In this document: piece after piece, positions 37,001 to 45,020 of the stretch
Layout: the number at the start of each line of letters is the position of its first letter
Position numbering within the stretch: the stretch's first letter is position 1
Notes under the pieces: model-generated
Databases searched by the model: none
Seen by the model: only the letters and a program-made list of their open reading frames with translations
Told to the model about the DNA's origin: nothing
Origin: Saccharothrix syringae
Lineage (GTDB): Bacteria > Actinomycetota > Actinomycetes > Mycobacteriales > Pseudonocardiaceae
Reading direction: 5' to 3'
NCBI RefSeq assembly: GCF_009498035.1
Contig: NZ_CP034550.1
Location: forward strand, 8,680,001-8,744,000
DNA: 64,000 nt
Translations under genes and position numbers: made by a program

Positions 37001-37095
37001 GTGGCCGCCTGTGTCCGCCGCCATTGGTAGAACCCCAGAACTGCGGATAACAGTGCGATGCCGGCGGGAACGGCGATGGGAAGAATTCCGGACAC
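34093..37095 (-). CDS. Membrane-anchored NACHT/STAND-type NTPase
   Basis: 1000 residues from GTG 37095 (GGAGG 6 nt upstream). Order: one N-terminal transmembrane helix (residues 3-21), a long charged, probably coiled-coil segment (26-115), a linker and the NTPase. Walker A VVLGDPGSGKTTML sits at about 187-200, Walker B AALLLDGLDEVLGG at about 261-274, then FLHLTVQEYFAA, a block typical of NACHT proteins. The C-terminal 450 residues are helical and look HEAT-like. NACHT proteins often act in antiphage defence or signalling; nothing shows a ligand or effector here. Codon use appears less GC-saturated toward the 3' end than in neighbours, so transfer is possible. Confidence 0.82.
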   Translation of the reverse strand: MSGILPIAVPAGIALLSAVLGFYQWRRTQAATKQLEQEKLQHQRDVLAWEKEKLALTREGEREQAEQAAKAERAREIEQARRSERDRVRTARRESTTDAELAREYRKTLARQLKSVKILDMSRPLDLEEVYVQLAVREQPGRFAREREVRRLAEDDPGDHLLGPAPERQPISTVHPDEALRRHQRIVVLGDPGSGKTTMLRHLALREARHGAEPPVYVELRKFVDSGVADLMSYVEHVLAEDYRFDGAARFLDESFTRGGAALLLDGLDEVLGGATAEAAAAEYDRIVDDVDRIAVRHPNLLIAVTCRRAGWRPALSSFTTLEVVDFTWEHIGQFVDNWFKDQPVRGRQLKQALSENLRMQALATNPLVLSLIAIVFERELELPERRAELYNRCAEVMLREWDAHRGIRRFGKFTTDRKRDLLQEVAWRFHLMGKRYFPEAELLGVIADYLPTIGIPAGENEAILAEIAAQYGLLKEQAHGWYGFLHLTVQEYFAAVSAAARGGDCVDHVVRHRHDPWWEEVLVLQAGLLPDATGLLREVLGWRGRRRREDDVLRGDLVLAAQCLVGTPRIEDASLRAEIIAEVRNALVKAPSPFHRERAAAALVGIGTSDSTAAARDLLFDLGVPQEVRAAVVLAYCGSSDERARRDVDRLLAEGIGRHGEEVVGAALKAASDAGRITSVAPLVKIFQEAESVGLRGIAATDIAAIGDWSAVPVPRDEVERLAGAMTLLTGNPVVTVSAESAPDVLTRADVHWSAKWWCVRSLDREVVPREVFERLYERADVDERTRIALATALTLRGEARFAPDLVDAIRRAIVPPVVVVADLGNSRLLGPRELWTWICQALHSVGDKSVFPHLLDLLEQEVRGQSSSAYNLSIVIQAAAVFGEDALCRKILDMASADAEVLYSVPDWSAAITPTTVPAAVGALEAHDTRLIKPHVVVEVFRNLGRVARDARSARWVWRASAGQGRWVSRQGFQALHAICRRGRFRLFPDGRVEDLPI

Positions 37096-37199
37096 GCGCC
37101 ACCTCCGGGAAGAACCGGAACGGCAGTTTAGTGAGCGCACCGGGCCGCCAGGTCGACCGCCTCGCCCGGTATCCCCGACCGGACGAGGCGGCCGGAGCC

Positions 37200-37928
37200 C
37201 TAGGCGCGCCCCAGGGTCAGGTAGGCGAACCCCAGGGCGCCGCGGTAGCCCTTGAGCCACCCGTCGCGGTGGTCGTCGACGACGCTCCGCACCTCGGCGG
37301 CCCGCGGGTGGTCCGGGTTGGCCAGCAGCCAGCGCTCGCGGGCGGCGCACCAGCGGGACTCGAAGCCGTCCCACTCGTCGAGGCTCGCGGTGGCCAGGTT
37401 GAGCAGGCGGTAGCCGAGGGTGTGGGCCAGGTCGACCAGTTCGGCCAGGGTGCCGAAGCCCTCCTCGCCGAAGATGGCGGACGCCACCTCGTTCGGCGGG
37501 CGCTCCCAGAAGCCGTCGCCGAGCAGGAGGGTGCCGCCGGGGCGGAGGCGGGCGTGCATGGCCTCCAGGGTGCCCTTGGTGCCGCCCCACGCGTGGGAGG
37601 CGCCGATGCTGATCGCCACGTCGGCGGGCTCGGTGGTCCAGGTGGTGGCGTCGGCCCGCTCCAGCGAGACGCGGTCGGTCAGGCCCCTGGCCTCGGCGTT
37701 CGCCCGGCCTCGGGTGATGGCGAGCTCGTCGTCGTCCACGCCGACGCCGGTGGTGCCGGGGGCGTGCTCGACCGCCCTGAGCAGCAGCTCGGCCCAGCCG
37801 CAGCCGTAGTCGACCACCCGCTGCCCCGGTGCCAGGTGCAGGCTGTTGATCAGGTCGAATGCCTTGGCGTCCGAGAGCGGGCTGTTGAAGTCGAGCAGGG
37901 CGTGGCCGTTGGCCGGTGGGGCGTTCAC
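37200..37928 (-). CDS. Class I SAM-dependent methyltransferase
   Basis: 242 residues. Motif I VVDYGCGWAELLLRAVEH and the acidic GVGVDDDELA that follows identify the SAM site; ADVAISIGASHAWGG matches a substrate-loop position. The substrate is unknown. It lies 104 nt upstream of the NACHT gene on the same strand, so they may be co-transcribed, but nothing shows a joint role. Confidence 0.8.
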   Translation of the reverse strand: MNAPPANGHALLDFNSPLSDAKAFDLINSLHLAPGQRVVDYGCGWAELLLRAVEHAPGTTGVGVDDDELAITRGRANAEARGLTDRVSLERADATTWTTEPADVAISIGASHAWGGTKGTLEAMHARLRPGGTLLLGDGFWERPPNEVASAIFGEEGFGTLAELVDLAHTLGYRLLNLATASLDEWDGFESRWCAARERWLLANPDHPRAAEVRSVVDDHRDGWLKGYRGALGFAYLTLGRA

Positions 37929-37988
37929 GCGGCCATGCTTACCGCACCGCCCCGCCGGGGGTAACCGATTTTGTCGCCCGCCCGCGGC

Positions 37989-39335
37989 TCACTCCTGGCC
38001 GCGGACCACCCGGCGCAGCCTGGGCAGGCGTTCCGCGACCACGCGCTCCGCGCCCCGGCCGGTCGGCTCGTAGTAGTCGCGGCCGACCAGCTCGTCCGGC
38101 GGGTACTGCTGGGTCAGCACGCCCTCGGGCACGTCGTGCGGGTAGCGGTAGCCCTGGGCGTTCCCGAGCTTGGCCGCGCCCGCGTAGTGGCCGTCGCGCA
38201 GGTGGGCGGGCACCGTGCCGATCGCGCCCCGGCGCACGTCCGCCATGGCCTCGTTGATGGCGGTGGTCACCGCGTTCGACTTCGGCGCGGTGGCCAGGTG
38301 GATGGTGGCCTGGGCGAGGTTCAGCGCGCACTCCGGCAGGCCGATCAGCTGCACCGCCTGCGCCGCCGCCACGCACACCTGCAACGCGGTCGGGTCGGCC
38401 ATGCCCACGTCCTCGCTGGCGTGGATCACCAGCCGCCGGGCGATGAACCTCGGGTCCTCGCCCGCCTCGATCATCCGGGCCAGGTAGTGCAGCGCGGCGT
38501 CCACGTCCGAACCGCGGATGGACTTGATGAACGCGCTGGTCACGTCGTAGTGCTGGTCGCCCTGCCGGTCGTAGCGGACGGCCGCCTTGTCGACGGTGGC
38601 CTCCAGGGTCGCCAGGTCCAGCGCTCCCCCTTCACCGACCGCGTCCGCGGCGGCCTCCAGGGCGGTCAGCGCGCGGCGGGCGTCACCGCCGGCCAGCCGC
38701 ACCAGGTGGTCCTCGGCGTCCGGCTCGACGGTGATCGCGCCGCCGAGGCCACGCTCGTCGGCGACGGCGCGGCGGACCAGGGCGCGCACCGCGTCGTCGG
38801 TCAGCGGGCGCAGTTGCAGCACCAGGGACCGGGACAGCAGCGGGGACACCACGGAGAAGAACGGGTTCTCCGTGGTCGCCGCGACCAGCAGCACGATCCG
38901 GTCCTCCACCGCGCCCAGCAGCGCGTCCTGCTGGGTCTTGGAGAACCGGTGCACCTCGTCGATGAACAGCACGGTCGACTCGCCGGAGCGGACCAGGCGG
39001 CGGCGCGCCTCGTCGATGACCGCGCGCACCTCCTTCACGCCCGCGGACAGCGCGGACAGGGCGGCGAAGCGGCGGCCGGTGGCCTGGGAGACGAGCGTGG
39101 CCAGGGTGGTCTTGCCGGTGCCGGGCGGGCCGTAGAGCATGACCGAGGCCGGTGACGAGCCCTCGACCAGCCTGCGCAGCGGCGCGCCCGGCCCGAGCAG
39201 GTGGTCCTGCCCGACGACCTCGTCGAGGGTGCGCGGGCGCATCCGCACGGCCAGCGGGGCGTTGGCGGCGATGCGCGCCTGCTTCTCCTCGTCGCTCGCG
39301 CCGAACAAGCCCTGGTCGAACAGCCCTTCGTCCAC
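37989..39335 (-). CDS. rarA: Replication-associated recombination protein A (MgsA-type AAA+ ATPase)
   Basis: 448 residues from GTG 39335. N-terminal [19 protein letters not shown], Walker [11 protein letters not shown] (about 68-77), Walker [20 protein letters not shown], sensor [10 protein letters not shown], and the C-terminal domain [28 protein letters not shown] and GYRYPHD. Acts at stalled forks with SSB. The frame continues upstream but is not homologous. Confidence 0.95.
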   Translation of the reverse strand: MDEGLFDQGLFGASDEEKQARIAANAPLAVRMRPRTLDEVVGQDHLLGPGAPLRRLVEGSSPASVMLYGPPGTGKTTLATLVSQATGRRFAALSALSAGVKEVRAVIDEARRRLVRSGESTVLFIDEVHRFSKTQQDALLGAVEDRIVLLVAATTENPFFSVVSPLLSRSLVLQLRPLTDDAVRALVRRAVADERGLGGAITVEPDAEDHLVRLAGGDARRALTALEAAADAVGEGGALDLATLEATVDKAAVRYDRQGDQHYDVTSAFIKSIRGSDVDAALHYLARMIEAGEDPRFIARRLVIHASEDVGMADPTALQVCVAAAQAVQLIGLPECALNLAQATIHLATAPKSNAVTTAINEAMADVRRGAIGTVPAHLRDGHYAGAAKLGNAQGYRYPHDVPEGVLTQQYPPDELVGRDYYEPTGRGAERVVAERLPRLRRVVRGQE

Positions 39336-39368
39336 GTGTTCGACTGTAGTCGCCCCGTGCAGCGCCGC

Positions 39369-39382
39369 TGTCCGAGCGTGCA
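39369..39382 (+). promoter_or_regulatory. 14-nt motif shared by both type-VII-linked operons (copy 1)
   Basis: TGTCCGAGCGTGCA lies 43 nt before the ATG at 39426. The identical 14-mer occurs in the same orientation relative to the gene upstream of the minus-strand operon that starts at 46737. Unrecognised element: a common operator or promoter part is inferred. Confidence 0.5.
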
Positions 39383-39425
39383 ACGGGAGTTCCGGGGGCG
39401 GTGGGCCGGCGGGCAGGGTGGCCGC

Positions 39426-40193
39426 ATGAGCGAGCTGAGCCCGGCGGAGATCGCCCGGTACGCGCACCAGGCAGGGTTCCGCGGGCAGGACCTGACGATC
39501 GCGGTGGCGGTCGCGCTGGCCGAGTCCGGCGGGAACCCCCGCGCGCACAACGACACCCCGCCCGACGACTCGTACGGGTTGTGGCAGGTCAACATGCTGG
39601 GGTCGCTGGGGCCCGCGCGGCGGCGCGAGTTCGGGCTGGAGTCCGACCGGGAGCTGTTCGACCCGCTGGAGAACGCCAAGGCGGCCAACCGGATCTCCGG
39701 CGACGGCCGGTCGTGGGCGCCGTGGACCACCTACACGAGCGGGAGGTACCGGCGGTACCTGGACGAGGCGCGGCGCGGGGTGGAGGCGATGAAGCGCGGC
39801 GGTTCCGGTGGTTCGGGCGGCGGCGGTCGTGGTGGTGCCGGTGGCCGGGGCGGTTCCGGTGGCGGGTTCTCGGTCGGCGTCGGGGTGCTGCGCGACTACG
39901 CGCGGCGGACGCGGAACAGCGCCGACGACCTCACCGCGCTCGGCCGCGGCCACGTGCGCGACGTGCGGGAGATCGCCGACGACAGCTTCGGGCGGATCGG
40001 CAGGCAGTCCGGTTTCGCCGAGGCGCTGGACAACTTCGGTGCCGCCCTGCGCAAGCAGGTGAAGGGGGTCGCGCACAACACCGAGGCGCTGGCCACGTCC
40101 GCGTCCCGGTCCGCGCGCGCCTACCAGGAGCAGGACGACGACAACGCCCGCGCCCTCGGCGGACGCGGCGTCAGCGGTGGGGGTGAGGGGTAG
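39426..40193 (+). CDS. Lytic-transglycosylase-like protein with Gly-rich linker and helical tail
   Basis: 255 residues. Residues 1-115 form a lysozyme-like SLT domain: the catalytic Glu33 in [13 protein letters not shown], followed by [10 protein letters not shown] Gly/Arg linker (125-148) joins it to a helical C-terminal region (155-245). There is no signal peptide, so a leaderless route such as type VII secretion is possible. Its TAG shares a base with the next gene's GTG. Chain with the CHAP gene suggests a pair of secreted wall hydrolases. Confidence 0.75.
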   Translation: MSELSPAEIARYAHQAGFRGQDLTIAVAVALAESGGNPRAHNDTPPDDSYGLWQVNMLGSLGPARRREFGLESDRELFDPLENAKAANRISGDGRSWAPWTTYTSGRYRRYLDEARRGVEAMKRGGSGGSGGGGRGGAGGRGGSGGGFSVGVGVLRDYARRTRNSADDLTALGRGHVRDVREIADDSFGRIGRQSGFAEALDNFGAALRKQVKGVAHNTEALATSASRSARAYQEQDDDNARALGGRGVSGGGEG

Positions 40194-41218
40194 TGGACAG
40201 CCGTGCGGTGGCCCGGCACTTCGCCGAGGGCATGATCGGGCACCGGAACGCGTTGGCGGGCAAGGCCGAGGACGCGGTGAAGGCGCAGTACGCGCTGCAC
40301 ATGACCGCGACCGGGCTCGACGACCGGCACGAGGACCAGCGCAAGGCCGCCAAGACCGTGCTGGAGCACTGGCGGGGCGACAACGCCGAGGCGTTCGAGA
40401 AGCGCGCGAACCGGTTGGGCAGGCAGCTGCGCGTGACCTCCGACGCGGCGCGGGACGCCGAGAAGATCGTCGCCGGGGTGTCCGCCGCGCTCACCACCGG
40501 GCACGCGCGGGCCCGGCAGGCCGTCGACGAGTACCTGGACCGGGCGGTACGGCTGCTCGACGCGGGTCAGGCGGTCGGGACGCGGGCGGCGATGCTCAAG
40601 GCGGTCGGCGAGGCCGCGGACCTGGCGCCGCGGTACACCGAGGAGACCGCGGCGGCGCTGCGGCGGGTGCGGGACGAGATGGAGGAGGCGGCCCGCAGGC
40701 TGCGTTCTCTGGAGAAGGAGGTCGAGCACGACGGCGTGGTCGACGCCCGGCCCGAGCGGACGGCCCGGGGCGGGCGCACGCGTCCCTCCGGCGCCCGGGC
40801 CCGCGGTCGGGCGCGCACGATCGTCTCGGCCGCGCGGCGCGAGCTGGGCACCCGCGAGAACCCGCCGGGCAGCAACCGCAACCCGTACGGGCCGACGGCG
40901 GCGTGGTGCTCGTCGTTCGCCACGGCCATGTGGCGCAAGGCGGGCGTGGACATCCCGCTGCTGCCGTTCACCGGCGACGTGTTCCGGTGGGGGCAGCGGC
41001 ACGGCAAGGCGTACACGTCGCTGAGCGCCGTGCGGCCGGGTGACGTGCTGCTGTTCGGGACCGGGCCGAGCAGCCCGGCGACCAGCAGGCACATCGGGAT
41101 CGTGGAGAAGGTCTCCGGTGGCGTGGTGACGTTGATCGAGGGCAACTCCGGTGACTCGGTGCGGCGCAACACGCACCGGCTCAGCTCGGCCACGTTCTAC
41201 GGAGGGGTGCACCCGTGA
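40193..41218 (+). CDS. WXG100-like helical domain fused to a CHAP peptidoglycan hydrolase
   Basis: 341 residues. The N-terminal 175 residues are helical, with a W-x-G turn (W60-R-G62) as in WXG100/LXG type VII substrates. A basic Arg/Gly linker (186-208) leads to a CHAP domain: Cys239 in [13 protein letters not shown] and His300 in [10 protein letters not shown]. Expected to cut peptidoglycan peptides. No Sec signal. GTG at 40193 overlaps the previous stop by one base. Confidence 0.8.
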   Translation: MDSRAVARHFAEGMIGHRNALAGKAEDAVKAQYALHMTATGLDDRHEDQRKAAKTVLEHWRGDNAEAFEKRANRLGRQLRVTSDAARDAEKIVAGVSAALTTGHARARQAVDEYLDRAVRLLDAGQAVGTRAAMLKAVGEAADLAPRYTEETAAALRRVRDEMEEAARRLRSLEKEVEHDGVVDARPERTARGGRTRPSGARARGRARTIVSAARRELGTRENPPGSNRNPYGPTAAWCSSFATAMWRKAGVDIPLLPFTGDVFRWGQRHGKAYTSLSAVRPGDVLLFGTGPSSPATSRHIGIVEKVSGGVVTLIEGNSGDSVRRNTHRLSSATFYGGVHP

Positions 41219-41490
41219 TCACGGCACGCGCGCAGGACCCGGACAACGGGGTCTCGGTCGAGGCCGGGCCCGGCGGCGGGTTGCGGGACCTGGTGCTGGA
41301 CCGGCGGTCGCTGCGGTTGGGGCAGGCCGGGCTGGCGAAGGCGGTGCTGGCGCTGGTCGACGCGGCGACGGCGCGGGCGAATGCGCGCGTCCGGCACGCC
41401 GTGGGTGACGTGAGCGCGCTGGGGTTGGGCGTGGAGGAGCGGATGGCCGAGTCGGTCGAGGACACGACTCCCGGGACGTGGCGGGTGTGA
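41215..41490 (+). CDS. Small YbaB/EbfC-like protein
   Basis: 91 residues, GTG start overlapping the CHAP stop (GTGA). LRDLVLDRRSLRLGQAGLAKAVLALVDAATARA resembles the C-terminal half of the nucleoid protein YbaB/EbfC. Versions of these are common in actinobacterial WXG100 gene clusters; whether this one binds DNA or acts as a chaperone for the hydrolases is unknown. Confidence 0.6.
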   Translation: MITARAQDPDNGVSVEAGPGGGLRDLVLDRRSLRLGQAGLAKAVLALVDAATARANARVRHAVGDVSALGLGVEERMAESVEDTTPGTWRV

Positions 41491-41759
41491 TGGGGCTCGG
41501 TGAGCGGTTGGACGCGATCCGGCGCGGTGCGTCGGGGCGGGGTGTGGCGGTGGTGGTCGACCTGCACGGCAAGCTGGTGGACCTGTCGTTCTCGCGCGAG
41601 TCGCTGACCATGCGGCCCGAGGAGCTGGCCGGCGTGGTGCGCGACCTGGTGGACCGCGCCGCGGCGGACGCGGTGACCGAGGGCGTGGCGGCGGTCGGCG
41701 AACTCGTCCCCGCCGACCTGCTCACCCCCTCCCCCGCGCCTGACCGCTCCCGAACGTAG
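41490..41759 (+). CDS. Second small YbaB/EbfC-like protein
   Basis: 89 residues from ATG 41490 (TGATG overlap; a GTG at 41487 is also possible). VVVDLHGKLVDLSFSRESLTMRPEELAGVVRDLVDRA has the same pattern as its neighbour. The stop codon lies inside the left arm of the large inverted repeat, so the palindrome starts before translation ends. Confidence 0.6.
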   Translation: MGLGERLDAIRRGASGRGVAVVVDLHGKLVDLSFSRESLTMRPEELAGVVRDLVDRAAADAVTEGVAAVGELVPADLLTPSPAPDRSRT

Positions 41760-41980
41760 AACTCACCCCCTCCGAACGTTCGACACGACCGCCCGGAACG
41801 TTCGACTCGCGCACCTCGAACGCATGACACGCCCGACTCGAACGCATGACACGCCGAGTGAGAGCGCTCCCACCCGGCGTGTCATGCGTTCAGACACCGC
41901 GTGTCATGCGTTCGGGACGCGCGAGTCGAACGTTCGGGACCGTCGTGTCGAACGTTCCGGGGTGGTGAGTTCTACGTTCG
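41751..41980. repeat. 230-bp nested inverted repeat made of short motif pairs
   Basis: Outer arms CGAACGTAGAACTCACC (41751-41767) and its exact complement (41964-41980). Inside them, in mirror order: CGAACGTTCGACACGACCG (41773-41791) with 41941-41959; GAACGTTCGACTCGCG (about 41796-41811) with 41920-41935; CGAACGCATGACACG (41817-41831) with 41900-41914; CGAACGCATGACACGCCG (41839-41856) with 41875-41891. The centre is an AGCGCT dyad. Left-arm spacers are not complementary to the right ones. It lies between convergent operons, so a terminator role is possible but the modular build exceeds what termination needs. Confidence 0.9.
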
Positions 41981-42009
41981 TGCGTGTCTGGGTGGAGGAC
42001 ACGCGTGGG

Positions 42010-42762
42010 TTAGGTGGTTACTGAAGTGAGGAGGGTTGTGAGGTGGCGGGTTAGCCAGGGGGTGTCGGCCGGGGAGATGCGCAGCCAGTCGGCGTCGTCG
42101 GTGGACATGGCGTAGCGGCCAGCGGCGGTGTCGGTCCAGCTGAGGATGCGGGAGCGGCCGGTGGGGCCGGTGGCGGCCAGTTGGCCGGCGGCCTGGCGCG
42201 GGGAGTCGACCAGGGTGGTGATGGGCCTGGTGGCGCGGCCGGTGACGCCGGCGCGGGTCAGGACCCGCTCCATGGCGGCGTGGCCGGACTCGGCGTAGGC
42301 GTCCACGGCGGCGGAGAAGACCTGCCTGGGCAGGGTGACCGGCTCGCCGGGGCCGGGTGGCGCGTCGCCGATGACCCGGGCGATCGGGGCGACCAGGTCG
42401 GTGACGGGCTCCAGGGCCACCTCCCGGTCGTTGAGCACGGCCAGCACGCCGCGCGGGCCTCGGGTCCGCGCCAGCACCCGCCACGGGGTGGGGCGGAACA
42501 CCAGGGCGTCGACGGACACCGCGCCGTGGGCCAGCAGGCCGAACAGGTCCTCCAGCTCGGTGGCGACCTCGTGGCCGTCGGCCAGGCCCGCCTCGGTGAG
42601 CGTGCGCAGCACCTGGCCGCCCAGCTCGTCCCGCTCGTCCTCGGTCTCCCCGTGCGAGGGGACCTCCAGCGGGTAGGGCAGGTCCCCGGTGCCCAGGTCC
42701 TCCCACAGCAGGTCGAACTCCAGGTGGGTCAGCACCACCCCGGTCGCCGAACGTCGCGCCAT
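42010..42762 (-). CDS. ESX secretion-associated EspG-like protein
   Basis: 250 residues from ATG 42762. LTHLEFDLLWEDLGTGDLPYPLEVPSHGET at the start and DALVFRPTPWRVLARTRGPRGVLAVL in the middle are typical of the EspG family. EspG is a cytosolic chaperone that binds the tips of PE/PPE or WXG100-like substrates for type VII secretion. A likely client is the WXG100-like protein at 45017-46282. Separated from that operon by an AraC-type gene on the other strand. Confidence 0.8.
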   Translation of the reverse strand: MARRSATGVVLTHLEFDLLWEDLGTGDLPYPLEVPSHGETEDERDELGGQVLRTLTEAGLADGHEVATELEDLFGLLAHGAVSVDALVFRPTPWRVLARTRGPRGVLAVLNDREVALEPVTDLVAPIARVIGDAPPGPGEPVTLPRQVFSAAVDAYAESGHAAMERVLTRAGVTGRATRPITTLVDSPRQAAGQLAATGPTGRSRILSWTDTAAGRYAMSTDDADWLRISPADTPWLTRHLTTLLTSVTT

Positions 42763-42835
42763 GCCGCCAGAAGGTAGTGCCCGGCCCGAACTCGTGCGGG
42801 CTGGTTGGCCCGGTTCGGTGGTTAGGCTGCCGGGC

Positions 42836-43588
42836 GTGGACGTCGCGGACGGGGTGCTGACGGTGCGGGCCTCCGGCGCCGCCGCCGCCAAAGCCGCGCT
42901 CAACGGGGGTGCGCCGGCGCCCGAGGACATCCAGCTGCTGCTGCGCTGCACCGTGCCCAAGGGCGTGCCGGGCACGGGCGCCGCGCTTCGGTTTCCCGAT
43001 TGCTCGCTGCACGTGCTGCCGGTGGGCGTGGTGATGCTGACCGTGGCCGAGGCGCGGTTGACCATCGGGTTCGGCGAGCTGAAGCCGCTGATGTTCCAGC
43101 CGGTGCCGGTGGACGCGGCGCTGCGGTCGGTGTTCTCCGGCGCGGTGGCGCACGTGCTGGCCGCCGCGCACGTGCTGGACCCGCACGGGCTGTCGCACCA
43201 CCTGCTGGGGTTGGCCGAGCTGGTGCTGCGCAGCGCGTTGCGGGCGGAGCTGGACCGGGTCGGCTCGCCGGCCGCGCGCAGGCGCGAGGCGCTGGAGTAC
43301 ATGCGCGAGCACCTGGCCGACCCGGGCCTGAGCGCGGACCGGGTCGCCGAGGCGCTGTTCATCTCCCGCCGCAGGCTCTACCAGCTGTTCGACGACGGGC
43401 AGGGCGTGTCCGAGCGGATCCGGGGGCTGCGCATCGACCGGGCCAGGGCGCTGCTGTCGGACCCGGCGAAGGCGGCCCGCGGGATCGGGGAGATCGCCCG
43501 GGACTGCGGTTTCGTCAGCGCCGCCCACTTCTCCCGGACGTTCCGCCAGGTGGTGGGCCTGACGCCGAGCGAGTTCCGCGCCCGCTGA
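42836..43588 (+). CDS. AraC-family transcriptional regulator
   Basis: 250 residues from GTG 42836. The C-terminal 100 residues are an AraC/XylS double helix-turn-helix (ADRVAEALFISRRRLYQLFDDGQGVSERIRGLRIDRARALL, then IGEIARDCGFVSAAHFSRTFRQVVGLTPSEFRAR). The N-terminal part resembles the AraC-like ligand-binding (cupin) region. Its 3' end overlaps the convergent gene at 43515 by 74 bp. Target unknown; the neighbouring type VII genes are candidates. Confidence 0.85.
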   Translation: MDVADGVLTVRASGAAAAKAALNGGAPAPEDIQLLLRCTVPKGVPGTGAALRFPDCSLHVLPVGVVMLTVAEARLTIGFGELKPLMFQPVPVDAALRSVFSGAVAHVLAAAHVLDPHGLSHHLLGLAELVLRSALRAELDRVGSPAARRREALEYMREHLADPGLSADRVAEALFISRRRLYQLFDDGQGVSERIRGLRIDRARALLSDPAKAARGIGEIARDCGFVSAAHFSRTFRQVVGLTPSEFRAR

Positions 43589-44126
43589 CGGGGGCGCGGC
43601 CGGTGGCGCGGTCGGGCGCGACGGGGTCGAACTCGACGCCGGAGACGAAGCGGCCCGCCACGCCGGCCACGTCCAGCCAGCCGCGGCCGGTGGGCGAGTG
43701 CAGGGTGAACACCGCAATCCGCGGGTGGCCGGGGTCGGTCACCACGACCTGGAGCTGGGCGCCGGGGCCGGTGACCGGGATGCGCTCCACGATCACCACC
43801 GGGTAGCCGGTCGCGGTCTCGCCCCTGGTGACCTCGCGGATCGCCGGGCCGTCGAGGTGGAAGCCGAGTTCGGCGGGGTCGGCGGGCCGGTCGACCGGCA
43901 CCACGCCCGCGACCAGCAGCGCCGGGTCGGCGCCGGGGTGCTCGACCACGGCCAGCAGGCCCGCGCCGTGCCGGTGGGCCAGTTCCGCGGCCTGCGTCGC
44001 GGACACCTCCAGCCCGGGGTCGCGGACGCCCTTGAGCCTGCCCAGCACGGCCAGCAGCTCGGCGGCGGCGCGTTCGGGCGTGCCCAGTGCCACCGGGGTC
44101 ACCCCCGGTACCGGAGCGAGTCTCAC
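43515..44126 (-). CDS. Hypothetical protein of the type-VII-linked operon
   Basis: 203 residues from GTG 44126 (GTGA overlap). Two similar halves may exist: LEVSATQAAELAHRHGAGLLAVVEHPGADP and TGYPVVIVERIPVTGPGAQLQVVVTDPGHPRIAVFTLHSPTGRG. The last about 35 residues are Arg/Ser/Gly/Pro-rich and lie over the end of the AraC gene. I do not recognise the family. Confidence 0.55.
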   Translation of the reverse strand: MRLAPVPGVTPVALGTPERAAAELLAVLGRLKGVRDPGLEVSATQAAELAHRHGAGLLAVVEHPGADPALLVAGVVPVDRPADPAELGFHLDGPAIREVTRGETATGYPVVIVERIPVTGPGAQLQVVVTDPGHPRIAVFTLHSPTGRGWLDVAGVAGRFVSGVEFDPVAPDRATGRAPVSGRGTRSASGPPPGGTSGRSGRR

Positions 44127-44761
44127 CCGAGGCCCGCCCGGAAGGCGGCCGCAGCACCCGCGGTGGCCGCCGGTCGAGGCGGTCCGAGCAGCACGGACGC
44201 CAGTTCGGCGGTGATCGCGGAGAACCCGGTCAGGGCGTCGGCGACGGCGGTCGACGGCTCCTCGGCGCGCAGCCGCTCGGCGACCCGGCGGGCCTCCGCG
44301 CGGTGGTCGCGCTCCAGCAGCCTGGCCTCGTCGAGCACCTCGTCCAGGTGGCGCCGCAGCTCGTCGTGCCGGGTCACGGCCGCGTCGTGGGCGGCGGCGT
44401 CGGCGGCGGTGAAGCGGGCCAGGGCACCGGTGTGGTCGACCTCGTCGGCGGCCTCGGCCAGGGCGCGGCGCAACCGCAGGGCGCGCCGGTCCAGCTCCTC
44501 GGCGCGCCGCTGGTTGCCCAGCAGCGTGGTGGCCCAGCCGTCGAGGACCTCGGCCGCCGCCCGCATCGCGCGCCGCACCGCCGTCAGCTCCGACACCACC
44601 GCCTCCAACCGGGTCCCGAACCCGTCCGCCGCCGCACCCGTCCACTCCCGCGGCGGCGGGCCGGGGTCGGCGAACCCCGCCGCGCACCGCTCGCTCGCCG
44701 CGGCCACCGCGCCCGCGTGCCCGGGGGTGGGGTCGAACCCGAGGCCCCGGTAGTCAGCCAC
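44123..44761 (-). CDS. WXG100-like helical protein (type-VII-linked)
   Basis: 212 residues, nearly all alpha-helical. REWTGAAADGFGTRLEAVVSELTAVRRAMRAAAEVL carries a W-x-G turn (EWTG) between helices, followed by a long charged, possibly coiled-coil region (85-165). The GTG at 44761 overlaps the preceding stop by 8 nt. Probably a substrate or partner of a type VII system; its role is inferred from fold and context only. Confidence 0.6.
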   Translation of the reverse strand: MADYRGLGFDPTPGHAGAVAAASERCAAGFADPGPPPREWTGAAADGFGTRLEAVVSELTAVRRAMRAAAEVLDGWATTLLGNQRRAEELDRRALRLRRALAEAADEVDHTGALARFTAADAAAHDAAVTRHDELRRHLDEVLDEARLLERDHRAEARRVAERLRAEEPSTAVADALTGFSAITAELASVLLGPPRPAATAGAAAAFRAGLG

Positions 44762-45020
44762 GGCGCCACTCGTCGGCGTCGCGGTAGTCCCCGACCGCCG
44801 CGCGCAGGCCGTCCGCGACCTCGTCCAGGCCCGCGCCGCGCAGCGCCCGCGCCCACTCGCCCATGAGGCGGTCGACCGCCTCGGTGACGCCCTCGGGGCC
44901 GAGGTCGCCGACGGGGTCGTCGAGGGTCGAGGCCACCGCCCGCACCTCGTCGGCGGTCTCGTCCAGGCGCGCGGCGAAGGCGGTGAGCACGTCCGGGTCG
45001 ACCTGGTAGCCGCCGCTCAT
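44754..45020 (-). CDS. EspC/DUF2580-like type VII secretion target
   Basis: 88 residues. YQVDPDVLTAFAARLDETADEVRAVASTL and EWARALRGAGLDEVADGLRAAVGDYRDAD follow the pattern of the small EspC-like helical hairpin family. The ATG at 45020 overlaps the upstream stop (ATGA). Might pair with the adjacent WXG100-like proteins as a secreted heterodimer. Confidence 0.7.
   Translation of the reverse strand: MSGGYQVDPDVLTAFAARLDETADEVRAVASTLDDPVGDLGPEGVTEAVDRLMGEWARALRGAGLDEVADGLRAAVGDYRDADEWRRG

Noticed and set aside
41859..41872. CebR-like box (TGAGAGCGCTCCCA) at the centre of the palindrome
   Set aside because: One mismatch from the consensus, but it is in the loop centre between convergent operons and no sugar gene is near; probably chance.
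41751..41980. LexA/SOS boxes in the CGAACGTTCG words
   Set aside because: The actinobacterial LexA box needs a spacer between the GAAC and GTTC halves; here they abut.
41751..41980. CRISPR array
   Set aside because: The repeats are inverted rather than direct, spacers are 4-8 nt and no cas gene is present.
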